From RGIG7179 sp051893555 (GTDB taxonomy: Bacteria; Bacillota; Clostridia; Peptostreptococcales; Anaerovoracaceae), in contig JBJFHL010000056.1 of NCBI GenBank assembly GCA_051893555.1, positions 1 through 39,712 on the forward strand: a DNA stretch of 39,712 nucleotides, read 5' to 3'. Position numbers and translations under genes: made by a program. Positions 17,765-25,454 of this stretch are shown here, in pieces (positions within the stretch are counted from its first letter, which is position 1; every line of letters starts with the position of its first letter). The notes under the pieces were generated by a model. That model made no database searches. It saw only the letters and a list, made by a program, of their open reading frames with translations, and was not told the origin of the DNA.

Positions 17765-18139
17765 CTACAGGATGGTAGCGACGGCCTGACCGGATTCTAC
17801 GGCTTCCCCTTCTGTCACCAGGATTTCTCCGATGGTGCCGTCTTCCGGTGCCACCACAGGGATTTCCATCTTCATGGCTTCCAGAATCACGATGCTGTCG
17901 CCCCGCTTTACCTGGGCGCCTGCCTTCTGAACTACTTTCCATACCTTTCCGGCTGTACCGGTGGCTACCGGCTTGCCTGCGGCGGCTGCCTTCGGAGCCG
18001 GGGATAACCCAGCTGCTTGTGCTGAAGGTGCTGCCGCTGCGGAAGATGCCTGTGCTGCCTGAGATGCGGCGCCTGCAGCCTTCTTTTCTACTTCCACTTC
18101 ATATTCGAATCCGTTTACTCTGATAATATATGTTTCCAT
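17765..18139 (-). CDS. Biotin carboxyl carrier protein of the decarboxylase complex
   Basis: 124-residue biotin carrier. The N-terminal ~35 residues (METYIIRVNGFEYEVEVEK) form the short beta region typical of gamma/1.3S-type carriers. A flexible Ala/Pro-rich linker follows (~36-60), then a biotinyl domain with the biotinylated lysine in ILEAMKMEIPV. The frame continues upstream, but AAGGAAAG before ATG at 18139 and the family N-terminus fix the start. It probably serves both carboxyltransferase subunits encoded on either side and delivers carboxybiotin to OadB. Confidence 0.92.
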   Translation of the reverse strand: METYIIRVNGFEYEVEVEKKAAGAASQAAQASSAAAAPSAQAAGLSPAPKAAAAGKPVATGTAGKVWKVVQKAGAQVKRGDSIVILEAMKMEIPVVAPEDGTIGEILVTEGEAVESGQAVATIL

Positions 18140-18179
18140 TTCGTTGCTTTCCTTTCTTGTAACTGCACGCTGTATTCTG

Positions 18180-18539
18180 CTATCTGCGCCGGATGGACCG
18201 GACGGTATACGGGCAGGTTCCGTCGGCAATGGCTGTCGCAGAGCCCTCTTCCCCCATGGCTGCCATCAGCGCCGCCATAATCACAGGGATCAGCAGCGGA
18301 TCATCCGGGGCTCCCGGCTGCGTCAGTTCTGTCTGCGATCGCTGTGAAGCCTGTGAAGTCTGCGGAAACTGCGAATTGCCTGCTTCACCTTCTGCTTTTC
18401 CTTCCGTTTCCTTCTTCTTATCAGGAATAAAGCGGAACAGGGAGATCACCGCAATGATCAGAACCAGCATAAAAAACACGGTTCCCATTCCAAGGAGCGT
18501 ATTGACTGCCGCCTTGGAAAGGATCTCACCAAACGTCAT
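18180..18539 (-). CDS. OadG-like small membrane subunit (gamma/delta)
   Basis: 119 residues with one N-terminal transmembrane helix (about 13-36), a charged and Gln/Ser-rich linker, and a C-terminal segment ending in YTVRSIRRR after a hydrophobic VIMAALMAAMG. This is the layout of OadG/MmdD subunits, where the C-terminal half resembles the end of a carboxyltransferase-associated domain and helps assembly of the complex on the membrane. It lies between the 12S-type subunit and the biotin carrier, 21 bp after the former. Sequence identity in this family is low; the call rests on layout and position. Confidence 0.8.
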   Translation of the reverse strand: MTFGEILSKAAVNTLLGMGTVFFMLVLIIAVISLFRFIPDKKKETEGKAEGEAGNSQFPQTSQASQRSQTELTQPGAPDDPLLIPVIMAALMAAMGEEGSATAIADGTCPYTVRSIRRR

Positions 18540-18560
18540 ATCACTTCCCCCTTTCCCATA

Positions 18561-19841
18561 TTACCGGTACAGGTTGGCAAAGGTCTCAAAAGCACCTGCC
18601 AGATACTGCCTGGTTTCAGAAGGTTTGATTCTCTTATCCGCATAGCCTCGTCTTGCCATGGCGTCGGCGCTGCTGCGGTTCTTTTCATATACTTCAGACA
18701 TCAGCTGCAGTTTGGAAGGCTCCAGCTTCTGATCCAGCATGTCCAGTGCCTGATGGGTATGAAGCACATTTACATGGGCATCTTCCCACATGAAGACATA
18801 ATCCGCCCCGAGGCCTCTGGTATTCATCATGCTGTAGGCACTGCCATAGATCTGACCCACGATAAGATTTATCTTTGGTACAGAGGCACAGGTCAGCGCC
18901 CGCACCATCCGTCCCGCTGCCTTCGGCAGAAAAACTTCTTCTTTCTCTCCGGAAGCAAACCCTTCTGTGTCAGTTACTGTCAGTACCGGAATGTGGTATC
19001 TGTCGCACAGGGAAATAAAGTCGGCCGCTTTATCCAGTCCGTCGGCGGTCAGTTTTCCGCAGGCTGCCACGCCGCCGATGGCAGTTCCGTTCAATTTGAA
19101 AAAACCTGTAGTCATGCCAATACCGTGTTCGGCTCCCGTCTCCAGGAAAAATCGATCATCGGAAATAACGTTCAGCAGCATCCTGCTGTCTCCGTCATAG
19201 CCGTCCAGTTCCGGACACATCCGGTTCAGATCATCCGCACATGGGCCGATCGGAGGCAGTTCGTCAGCAGAGGACGGCATGATACCAATCAGATTCCGGA
19301 TTCTGTCTACAATTTCCTCCCAGGATAAAGATCCTTCTGCATAGGTTTCCTGTATGGCAGGATCCCCCTGCAGGAACAGTTCGCCTTTTTCTTTTTCCAC
19401 GAATACAAAGTCCGCCATGCGCGCTGCAACGGACATGCCGCCACCGCACCGTCCGATGACGGCCATAAGCTGCGGGATGTTCCCGCTGGCTTCCGCCTGC
19501 ACCTTGTACAGTTTTGAGAAGGTTTCCAGTCCGTCAATGCCTTCTTCGATCCGGATGCCCCTGCAGTCCAGCAGACCAATCACCGGTGCCTTCGCCCGTA
19601 TGGCCTGTCTGTACAGACGGATGATTTTTTTTCCGTGCATCTCACCGAATGTGCCTCCCATGACGCTGCGGTCCTGTGCGAAAACATAGACCAGCTTGCC
19701 ATCCACCGTGCCGTATCCTGTCACAACACCGTCTGAGGCCCGTGCACCTGCTGCGCTGCACAGATCCGTACTTCTGGCACAGACCTGTCCGCCAAGCTCC
19801 ATGAAACTGCCGGCATCGAGAAGCTGCATGATTTTTTCCAT
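18561..19841 (-). CDS. 12S-type acyl-CoA carboxyltransferase subunit, short and diverged
   Basis: 426-residue member of the crotonase-like carboxyltransferase family (MmdA, PccB, transcarboxylase 12S, GcdA). It moves CO2 between an acyl-CoA and biotin. The N-terminal half has the usual VVTGYGTVDGKLVYVFAQDRSVMGGTFGEMHGKK and GRCGGGMSVAARMADFVF stretches. The C-terminal half is diverged: GSAYSMMNTRGLGADYVFMWEDAHVNV stands where most relatives have GGAY...AWP. It is ~90 residues shorter than the ~515-residue norm. An ATG five codons upstream (19856) exists, but GGAGG sits eight bases before the 19841 ATG. First gene of the decarboxylase cluster. Acyl-CoA substrate unknown; malonyl- or methylmalonyl-CoA are candidates. 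Confidence 0.85.
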   Translation of the reverse strand: MEKIMQLLDAGSFMELGGQVCARSTDLCSAAGARASDGVVTGYGTVDGKLVYVFAQDRSVMGGTFGEMHGKKIIRLYRQAIRAKAPVIGLLDCRGIRIEEGIDGLETFSKLYKVQAEASGNIPQLMAVIGRCGGGMSVAARMADFVFVEKEKGELFLQGDPAIQETYAEGSLSWEEIVDRIRNLIGIMPSSADELPPIGPCADDLNRMCPELDGYDGDSRMLLNVISDDRFFLETGAEHGIGMTTGFFKLNGTAIGGVAACGKLTADGLDKAADFISLCDRYHIPVLTVTDTEGFASGEKEEVFLPKAAGRMVRALTCASVPKINLIVGQIYGSAYSMMNTRGLGADYVFMWEDAHVNVLHTHQALDMLDQKLEPSKLQLMSEVYEKNRSSADAMARRGYADKRIKPSETRQYLAGAFETFANLYR

Positions 19842-19907
19842 ACTTTGTTCCTCCATTGTTTTTCGATTCCTTGGTTTTACGCTTTTATCTCAAATTCTCC
19901 TGACTTT

Positions 19908-19937
19908 ATTCTACCTTAAAACCCATTGATTTTTCAA
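19908..19937 (-). promoter_or_regulatory. Likely promoter of the decarboxylase operon
   Basis: Leftward TTGAAA (complement of 19932-19937), 18-bp spacer, TAGAAT (complement of 19908-19913), about 65 bp before the 12S-type gene and just after a terminator for the upstream region. Confidence 0.55.
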
Positions 19938-19993
19938 TGTTTTTCTTCAACACCTAATTATATAAAAAAAACCGGTAGCCAAATTTAAAATAT

Positions 19994-20031
19994 AAAAGTC
20001 CCGGCAGACCTTACGGCCCGCCGGGACTTTT
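19994..20031 (-). terminator. Strong terminator between malic enzyme region and decarboxylase operon
   Basis: Perfect 12-bp stem AAAAGTCCCGGC (19994-20005) with GCCGGGACTTTT (20020-20031) and a 14-nt loop. In the leftward direction the stem ends in four T, then TATATTTT. It isolates the malic enzyme transcript from the decarboxylase operon. Confidence 0.75.
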
Positions 20032-20268
20032 CTTGGTATCAGACCAGTGTCTTCCCCTCTCCGTCAGAACACTTCCTTTTCTCCTTTTGAACGAAAGAGT
20101 CAATCCGGCTTCGTTGAGTCTTCGCAGGCAGCTTCGGATTTCCTGCTCCGTGGCAAAGATGCCTTTCTCCTTCCAGAAGTGCAGACAGAACGAACATTTG
20201 CAGGGAATTGATTTCCGCTTCCACCGTCTGCAGCGTATGCAAGAAATGGCGCCCATTTCGGGCACCAT
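20032..20268 (-). pseudogene. Possible decayed winged-helix gene fragment
   Basis: In the 290 bp between the malic enzyme stop and the terminator, one frame reads ATEQEIRSCLRRLNEAGL, then RRKGSVLTERGR, which looks like a winged-helix recognition helix and wing. The N-terminal sequence in that frame is unnatural (many Cys, Arg and Trp), while a neighbouring frame reads FLHTLQTVEAEINSLQMFVLSALLEGE at the same place. Joining the two with one frameshift near 20162-20170 would give a more natural small DNA-binding protein. I treat it as a possible broken regulator fragment. It could also be chance. Confidence 0.3.
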
Positions 20269-20322
20269 TTCACCAGTTTATCTCACATTTTCTGTTTTTT
20301 GTGTTTCTGTTTCCCGCGTTTC

Positions 20323-21486
20323 TTACCGCGCGTCTGCTTCTGCCACAGCTTTCACCGCAGCTGCCACCTGTTTCACTACTTCCGGGTTGAATGGATCCGG
20401 AAGCACATATTCCGGCGTCAGTTCCGTTTCCGGAATGATGCCTGCGATGGCTCTCGCCGCCGCTTCCTTCATCTCTTCCGTAATCTTCGGTGCTCTTGCA
20501 TCCAGGGCACCGCGGAAGATGCCAGGAAACGCCAGTACGTTATTCACCTGGTTCGGGAAATCAGAACGTCCGGTTCCGACCACGGCAGCGCCTGCAGCCT
20601 TCGCCTCATCCGGCATGATTTCCGGCACCGGGTTGGACATGACGAAGACGATCGGATCCTTTGCCATGGAACGGATCATATCCTGGCTGACCACACCCGG
20701 TTTGGATACGCCGATAAGAATGTCGGCCCCCCTCATGGCATCTGCCAGACTGCCCGCCAGCTTCTCTTTATTGGTAATCTGGGCCATTTTCTGCTGCTCC
20801 GGATTGTTGTACGGTGCACCGTCGTAGATGGTTCCCTTGCTGCCGCAGAGGATCACATCACCGAATCCCATGCGGAGGATCATTTTCGCAATGGAAATGC
20901 CGGCAGAACCCGCGCCGCTGATGACGATCTTCAGCTTGCCCAGTTCTCTGCCCGTCACCTTGCAGGCGTTCAGCAGGCCGGCACAGGTGATGATGGCAGT
21001 ACCGTGCTGGTCATCATGGAATACGGGGATGTCACACTTTTCGATCAGGGTCCGCTCAATCTCAAAGCACCGCGGCGCACTGATATCTTCCAGATTGATG
21101 CCGCCGAAGCTCTTGGAAATGCTGTAAACCGTGTCGATGATCACCTGGGGATCCTTGGAATTAATGCAGATTGGAACCGCATCGATTCCTGCGAAAGCCT
21201 TAAACAGGGCACATTTTCCCTCCATCACCGGCATGCCGGCAGACGGACCGATGTCACCCAGTCCCAGCACAGCGGTACCATCCGTAATGACAGCCACCAG
21301 ATTTCCTTTTCCGGTGTACTTATAGGCCAGACTTTCGTCTTTGGCAATTTCCAGGCATGGTTCTGCAACGCCCGGCGTATAGGCCACGGCCAGTTCTTCC
21401 CGGTTGGTCACAGGGGCCTTGCATTCGATGGAGAGCTTTCCCTGCCATTCTTCGTGTTTTTTCAGTGCATATTCTTTTTTATCCAT
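20323..21486 (-). CDS. NAD(P)-dependent malic enzyme
   Basis: 387-residue bacterial malic enzyme, oxidatively decarboxylating malate to pyruvate and CO2. Motifs are YTPGVAEPCLEI, GNLVAVITDGTAVLGLGDIGP, the metal and substrate region DIPVFHDDQHGTAI, and the Rossmann motif GAGSAGISIAKMIL. The frame is open 25 codons further upstream, but those codons read back through an argH remnant, and AGAGGAT before the MDKKEYALKKH start decides for 21486. It is the short form without a phosphotransacetylase domain. It stands upstream of the Na+-decarboxylase operon, so both may exchange pyruvate, malate and oxaloacetate carbon. That is inference. Confidence 0.93.
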   Translation of the reverse strand: MDKKEYALKKHEEWQGKLSIECKAPVTNREELAVAYTPGVAEPCLEIAKDESLAYKYTGKGNLVAVITDGTAVLGLGDIGPSAGMPVMEGKCALFKAFAGIDAVPICINSKDPQVIIDTVYSISKSFGGINLEDISAPRCFEIERTLIEKCDIPVFHDDQHGTAIITCAGLLNACKVTGRELGKLKIVISGAGSAGISIAKMILRMGFGDVILCGSKGTIYDGAPYNNPEQQKMAQITNKEKLAGSLADAMRGADILIGVSKPGVVSQDMIRSMAKDPIVFVMSNPVPEIMPDEAKAAGAAVVGTGRSDFPNQVNNVLAFPGIFRGALDARAPKITEEMKEAAARAIAGIIPETELTPEYVLPDPFNPEVVKQVAAAVKAVAEADAR

Positions 21487-21533
21487 GTTTCTTATCCTCT
21501 TTTTTTCTATTTTATGGTTTTCCGCCGCAGAAA

Positions 21534-21653
21534 TTACAGCTGCCGGTACAGTAGCTGCCATCTGGACAGGTGCATCATGGAGATGGAGGCGTTGAAACGC
21601 TTTACCAGATCATCCATTTCCTTTTCAAATCTTCCGCCCCATAAGCTGGCCAT
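21534..21653 (-). pseudogene. argH: argH 5' remnant (argininosuccinate lyase, first ~25 codons)
   Basis: Reading leftward from ATG at 21653, the first codons give MASLWGGRFEKEMDDLVKRF followed by NASIS, which is the characteristic N-terminus of argininosuccinate lyase. Homology then stops abruptly: the family would continue with F-D-x-R-L/M-Y, but here the frame runs MMHLSRWQ and ends at a TAA 15 codons after the break. The remaining ~430 codons are absent. No good ribosome binding site precedes it. The break lies ~50 bp before the malic enzyme gene, so a deletion or rearrangement joined the argH start to this locus. Confidence 0.75.
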
Positions 21654-21694
21654 AGTCTTACTGTGCCAACCAAAAGAGCCCTTGCAAATCCCCG

Positions 21695-21718
21695 AAAAAT
21701 CCGGGCGCACGGATTTTG
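21695..21718 (-). terminator. Terminator after the CmpB-family gene
   Basis: AAAATCCG (21696-21703) and CGGATTTT (21710-21717) form a stem with a six-base loop. T-rich sequence follows leftward, about 25 bp beyond the stop of the CmpB-family gene. Confidence 0.65.
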
Positions 21719-21742
21719 AAAAGCCTTTTTCACCATTTACAC

Positions 21743-22612
21743 CTATTTTCCGGTGCCTCTTCCTCCCATATCGGTATCCTGCAGTGCTTCCCGCAGAGAA
21801 TCTTTGGCTGCATCCACCTTGTCCGCCACCTTATCCTGCAGCTCATCGAAGAATTCCTGCGGTGTGACACCAAAGGCATCATGAAGCTCACCATACTTTT
21901 TCAGATGCTCACCCAGCGGAACTTCCGACCGGAACGGCAGCAGAAAGCGGAGCTTTGCCAGCTTCTCCTCTCGCTCGGCAGCCCGCGCCTCGGCATTTTC
22001 CCGGATCTCCTGCTTCAGTTCCTCATAGCGGATCTGAATCTGGTTGTCAATGGCAAACCGCCGCACTCTGGCCACAATGCCCAGAGAAGCCACCAGATCC
22101 ACCAGGAACACACCGTAAAACATTCCCACGACGAAAGAAAATGCCAGATTCTGCGCAAACCAGGTCAGCGCCTCTACCACCCGCGGATGGATCACGAAAT
22201 AGTAAAACGCGCCCAGGAGTGCCCAGTAGAAGGAAAATTTCAGGCAGATAATGCCCTGAATGTTAAATTTCTCATTGGAGTAATCCCAGAGCTTGATATT
22301 CATGCCTTTGATGAAGATCAGACCTGCCACATATTCCAGCAGGGTCATAACCAGAGCCATGATCACGAACAGGATCAGCTTGTTCCCCACGTTCACATGA
22401 CGCATGACCGCAGTGCCTTCCAGCCCGGCCAACAGATACAGGCAGCACAGCCCGAAACCGTAAAGAGGCAGCCACGGTCCGTTGAGAAAGCCCGGGTTGA
22501 TCCACTTACGGGATGTATTGGCCGGCGCAAATCTCCGGTACAGCACCTCCAGACACCAGCCTGCCATACAGCCGATGAAAAAGAGAAAGGCCAGTATCAA
22601 AAACTCATTCAT
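21743..22612 (-). CDS. CmpB-family (ABC-transporter type IV-like) membrane protein
   Basis: 289 residues with about five or six transmembrane segments in the first ~190 and a charged, coiled C-terminal tail. The N-terminus (FFIGCMAGWCLEVLYRRF, then NPGFLNGPWLPLYGFG) is the signature of the PF06541-type family often labelled putative ABC transporter type IV. No biochemical function is firmly known to me for this family. The start overlaps the stop of the upstream lipid kinase gene by eight bases, so the two are translationally coupled. A common membrane-lipid role is possible but not shown. Confidence 0.75.
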   Translation of the reverse strand: MNEFLILAFLFFIGCMAGWCLEVLYRRFAPANTSRKWINPGFLNGPWLPLYGFGLCCLYLLAGLEGTAVMRHVNVGNKLILFVIMALVMTLLEYVAGLIFIKGMNIKLWDYSNEKFNIQGIICLKFSFYWALLGAFYYFVIHPRVVEALTWFAQNLAFSFVVGMFYGVFLVDLVASLGIVARVRRFAIDNQIQIRYEELKQEIRENAEARAAEREEKLAKLRFLLPFRSEVPLGEHLKKYGELHDAFGVTPQEFFDELQDKVADKVDAAKDSLREALQDTDMGGRGTGK

Positions 22613-23564
22613 AGCGAATTTCCCTTCCCTTCCATGCGGAGTTGATAATGACCGGCTCCTTCTTTTTCATAATCAGATCGATGGCATGATGCATGTTTCG
22701 GATGACGATGTCTTCTGCTCCTTCCTGATATTCTCCGTCCAGGGTCCACGAAAGATCCTTATCTGCCTTGATATGGAACTCCTTCGCATTGACGAAGGTA
22801 ATCAGGTTGGATTCATAAAAGTTCTGCAGAGAAATCATATGCAGCAGTTCCGTCAGTTCCAGCAGATCCTTGGGCATCTGGATCAGCAGAAGTTCAAAAA
22901 GTCCGTCGCTCATATCCACGTATTCCCGCTTCAATGTCAGGATTCCTGCAATGGATGTGGAATTGCTCACCGCACCCAGCAGATAGTCTCCCTCATACAG
23001 CACACCGTCCGCCTCAATGGACATTTGAATCGGTTTCAGAGAAGTCAGTGCTGTCAGCCCTTCTTTCACGCCCTCCAGAATATAGGCCAGGTGGCCCAGC
23101 GAATTCTTGATACTCTGCGGCGTGGCATAGGATGCCTTGGTAAAGGCCCCAAAGGATGCTATGTAGGAAAACGGCCTTCCATTGAAGCTTCCCAGATCGA
23201 TGGGTACCTTCTCACCGGAAGCAATGCTCTTGGCGTTGAGGATCACATCCCGGGACAATCCCAGGCTGTTTGCAAAATCGTTGGTACTGCCGGCGGGAAT
23301 ATATCCCACAGGAATCCGCAGACCGCTCTCCACAATGCCGGATGCTACCTCATTAAAAGTTCCGTCTCCCCCGATGCAGAGAATCAGATCCTGCTCTGCG
23401 CCATAGCGTTTCACATACTCCGTGCCGTCTCCCTGCTTGGTGGTTACCAGTGTCGTAGGCAGATACCCCTGCTCCACGAAGACCTCCACGATTTCCGTCA
23501 GATGCTTGTTTGCACGCATGGTTCCGGAACGCGGGTTCATGATAATCAGTAATTTCTTCTCCAT
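22605..23564 (-). CDS. Diacylglycerol kinase-family lipid kinase (DagK/YegS/BmrU type)
   Basis: 319 residues. The nucleotide-binding signature GGDGTFNEVASG begins at residue 65, followed by the conserved IPAGSTNDFANSLG. The C-terminal beta-sandwich half ends in a typical DGE-containing strand (SWTLDGEYQEG). Members phosphorylate diacylglycerol or related lipids at the inner membrane face, recycling lipid after lipoteichoic acid synthesis in Gram-positives. Substrate here is unproven. The start has AAGGGG upstream. It heads a two-gene leftward unit with the CmpB-family gene. Confidence 0.9.
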   Translation of the reverse strand: MEKKLLIIMNPRSGTMRANKHLTEIVEVFVEQGYLPTTLVTTKQGDGTEYVKRYGAEQDLILCIGGDGTFNEVASGIVESGLRIPVGYIPAGSTNDFANSLGLSRDVILNAKSIASGEKVPIDLGSFNGRPFSYIASFGAFTKASYATPQSIKNSLGHLAYILEGVKEGLTALTSLKPIQMSIEADGVLYEGDYLLGAVSNSTSIAGILTLKREYVDMSDGLFELLLIQMPKDLLELTELLHMISLQNFYESNLITFVNAKEFHIKADKDLSWTLDGEYQEGAEDIVIRNMHHAIDLIMKKKEPVIINSAWKGREIRYE

Positions 23565-23629
23565 TTTCAGTCCCCTTTTTCTCTTGATACGCCTCTTATT
23601 TTACTCTTTTTCCCCAGATTTTGCAAGTG

Positions 23630-23652
23630 CTGCGGCGGAACCTCCGCGGCAG
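23630..23652. promoter_or_regulatory. GC-rich dyad in the divergent lipid kinase / ZIP gap
   Basis: CTGCGGCGGA, three bases, TCCGCGGCAG: a near-perfect 10+10 dyad, one mismatched pair, in the 160-bp gap between divergent genes. It could be an operator or a small hairpin. No T-tract follows on the plus strand, so I do not call it a terminator. Confidence 0.35.
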
Positions 23653-23726
23653 AAAAATCATAGTATATCTTGCTGATGTAGTTTATGCTGACATAGGAAA
23701 ACCACTGTAAGAAAGGAACATCAAAT

Positions 23727-24581
23727 ATGGATGGAATACTATGGGCGTTCCTCGGAACCCTGTTTACATTTTCCGTGACCGCGCTGGGCGCGCTGAACGT
23801 ATTCTGGGTAAAGCGTGAAATCGGGGCAGAAGTGCAGTGCGCATTTCTCGGATTTGCCGGAGGCGTCATGGTTGCCGCTTCTGTCTGGTCTCTGCTGCTC
23901 CCAGGCATCGAGCGGGCAGAACTTCTGGGGCAGATCAGCTGGCTGGTCATGACCGGCGGGTTTCTGCTGGGCGTGCTTGCCCTGCTGGCTGCAGACGGGC
24001 TGCTGCAGCGTTTTTGGGCGAAGCGGAGTCATCCGACAAAATCCGTTTCCCCTGCAAAATCCGGCCACCCGGCGGATTCGAAACTTCCGGAGGATTCCGG
24101 CAGGAACGGCGAACTGAAAAAAAGTACCCGGATGCTGATTACTGCCATCACCATACACAACATTCCCGAAGGTATGGCCGTCGGGCTGGCATTTGCCATG
24201 GCCATGAGCGACCCGGGAAATGCATCCCTGTTTTCAGGAGCCGTTGCCCTTGCATTGGGGATCGGAATTCAGAACTATCCGGAAGGTACGGCAGTGGCTC
24301 TGCCGTTGATACAGAATGGAATCGGAAAGAAAAAAGCGTTCTGCCTGGGCAGCATGTCTGCCGTGGTAGAACCGGTTTTCGGCGTGCTGGCGGCTGTTCT
24401 CGCCGCCCTGATCACACCGTTTATGCCCCTGCTGCTGGCCTTCGCCGCAGGAACCATGATCTATGTGGTGATTCAGGAACTTCTGCCGGAAGCAAGGGTC
24501 TGCCAGGATGATAAAACCGCTACCCTGGGCTTCATCGCCGGATTTCTGGTAATGATGATCCTGGATGTGAGCCTGGGCTAA
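23727..24581 (+). CDS. ZIP-family divalent metal transporter
   Basis: 284-residue membrane protein with about eight hydrophobic helices. The metal-binding helix motifs are HNIPEGMAVG (from residue 144) and QNYPEGTAVAL, the pair expected in helices 4 and 5 of the ZupT/ZIP family. A soluble loop of about 45 residues, with two His, lies between helices 3 and 4. Imports Zn2+ or related metals. AAAGGAAC precedes the ATG. It is divergent from the lipid kinase and convergent with the YihY gene, with only ten bases and no visible terminator between the two stops. Confidence 0.92.
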   Translation: MDGILWAFLGTLFTFSVTALGALNVFWVKREIGAEVQCAFLGFAGGVMVAASVWSLLLPGIERAELLGQISWLVMTGGFLLGVLALLAADGLLQRFWAKRSHPTKSVSPAKSGHPADSKLPEDSGRNGELKKSTRMLITAITIHNIPEGMAVGLAFAMAMSDPGNASLFSGAVALALGIGIQNYPEGTAVALPLIQNGIGKKKAFCLGSMSAVVEPVFGVLAAVLAALITPFMPLLLAFAAGTMIYVVIQELLPEARVCQDDKTATLGFIAGFLVMMILDVSLG

Positions 24582-24591
24582 GCCATATCCT

Positions 24592-25443
24592 TTACTCCTC
24601 CGGAATGAACCGGGAATCCCACCAGACCTTGTTCAGAATCACGCCGAGGAACAGAACCCACGAAAGCAGATAAAACCAGAACATGAGGGCTACAAAATTG
24701 GAAAACGAACCATAGAGAATATCGTAACCGGACGATACGCTGGTATAGATGGAGTACACCCAGGTCACAACCATCAGACCGATGGATGCAAAGATACTGC
24801 CCGGTACCACGGCACGGTAAGGAACCCGGTGGGTCGGCAGCACATAGTAGTTATAGGAGATCATGAGAAAATACAGGCCCGCTGCAATGGGCCAGCGGAT
24901 CATCACCCAGGTCTTTTCCGCGATTTCGCTTCCCACCACGATACCGAAAACCAGCTTCAGGATCAGCTCGCCGTAGACCAGGATCACCAACGAGAACCCG
25001 ATGGTAAACACGGTGATGACCACCGTCTTCAGGGACCGGATCCGGTCCCGTACATAACCTTTTCCTGTAGAAATGCCGTCGGTCAGGGTATAGTTGGTGA
25101 TCCGCAGCATGGCAAACTGCGCCCTGGATGCTGCCCAGACCGCGGTGACAGCCAGAAATACGCTGTTGACGCCGGAAGGGGAATAATCCAGAAGCGACAG
25201 AATCATATCCGCACCTTCCACCTGAATCATATCCGTGTTGAGCCAGTCCCGTATCCCGTCCAGAGAAATGGAAAACAGGCCCAGGAGCTGAGAAAGCAGG
25301 ATCAGGGTCGGCACAATGGACAGCAGAAAATAGAAGGCAATTTCTGCGGCTGCCCCCTGATAATACGGATCGCTCAATTTCTGGAACCCCAGGATCACCA
25401 TGCGCTTCACACGTTCCCGGGTCATCTCCTTTATCTTTTTCAA
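24592..25443 (-). CDS. YihY/BrkB-family inner membrane protein
   Basis: 283 residues with six predicted transmembrane helices. The early DPYYQGAAAEIAFYFLLSIVPTLILL and the later PIAAGLYFLMISYNYYVLPTHR/VPGSIFAS are typical of the YihY/BrkB family (formerly called RNase BN). Family function is not settled. The start is a TTG at 25443 with GGAGAG about seven bases upstream. The first ATG, six codons in, has its Shine-Dalgarno directly against it and is a poor start. It follows rdgB by 11 bp, so rph-rdgB-yihY form one leftward transcript. Confidence 0.88.
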   Translation of the reverse strand: MKKIKEMTRERVKRMVILGFQKLSDPYYQGAAAEIAFYFLLSIVPTLILLSQLLGLFSISLDGIRDWLNTDMIQVEGADMILSLLDYSPSGVNSVFLAVTAVWAASRAQFAMLRITNYTLTDGISTGKGYVRDRIRSLKTVVITVFTIGFSLVILVYGELILKLVFGIVVGSEIAEKTWVMIRWPIAAGLYFLMISYNYYVLPTHRVPYRAVVPGSIFASIGLMVVTWVYSIYTSVSSGYDILYGSFSNFVALMFWFYLLSWVLFLGVILNKVWWDSRFIPEE

Positions 25444-25454
25444 AAAATCTCTCC

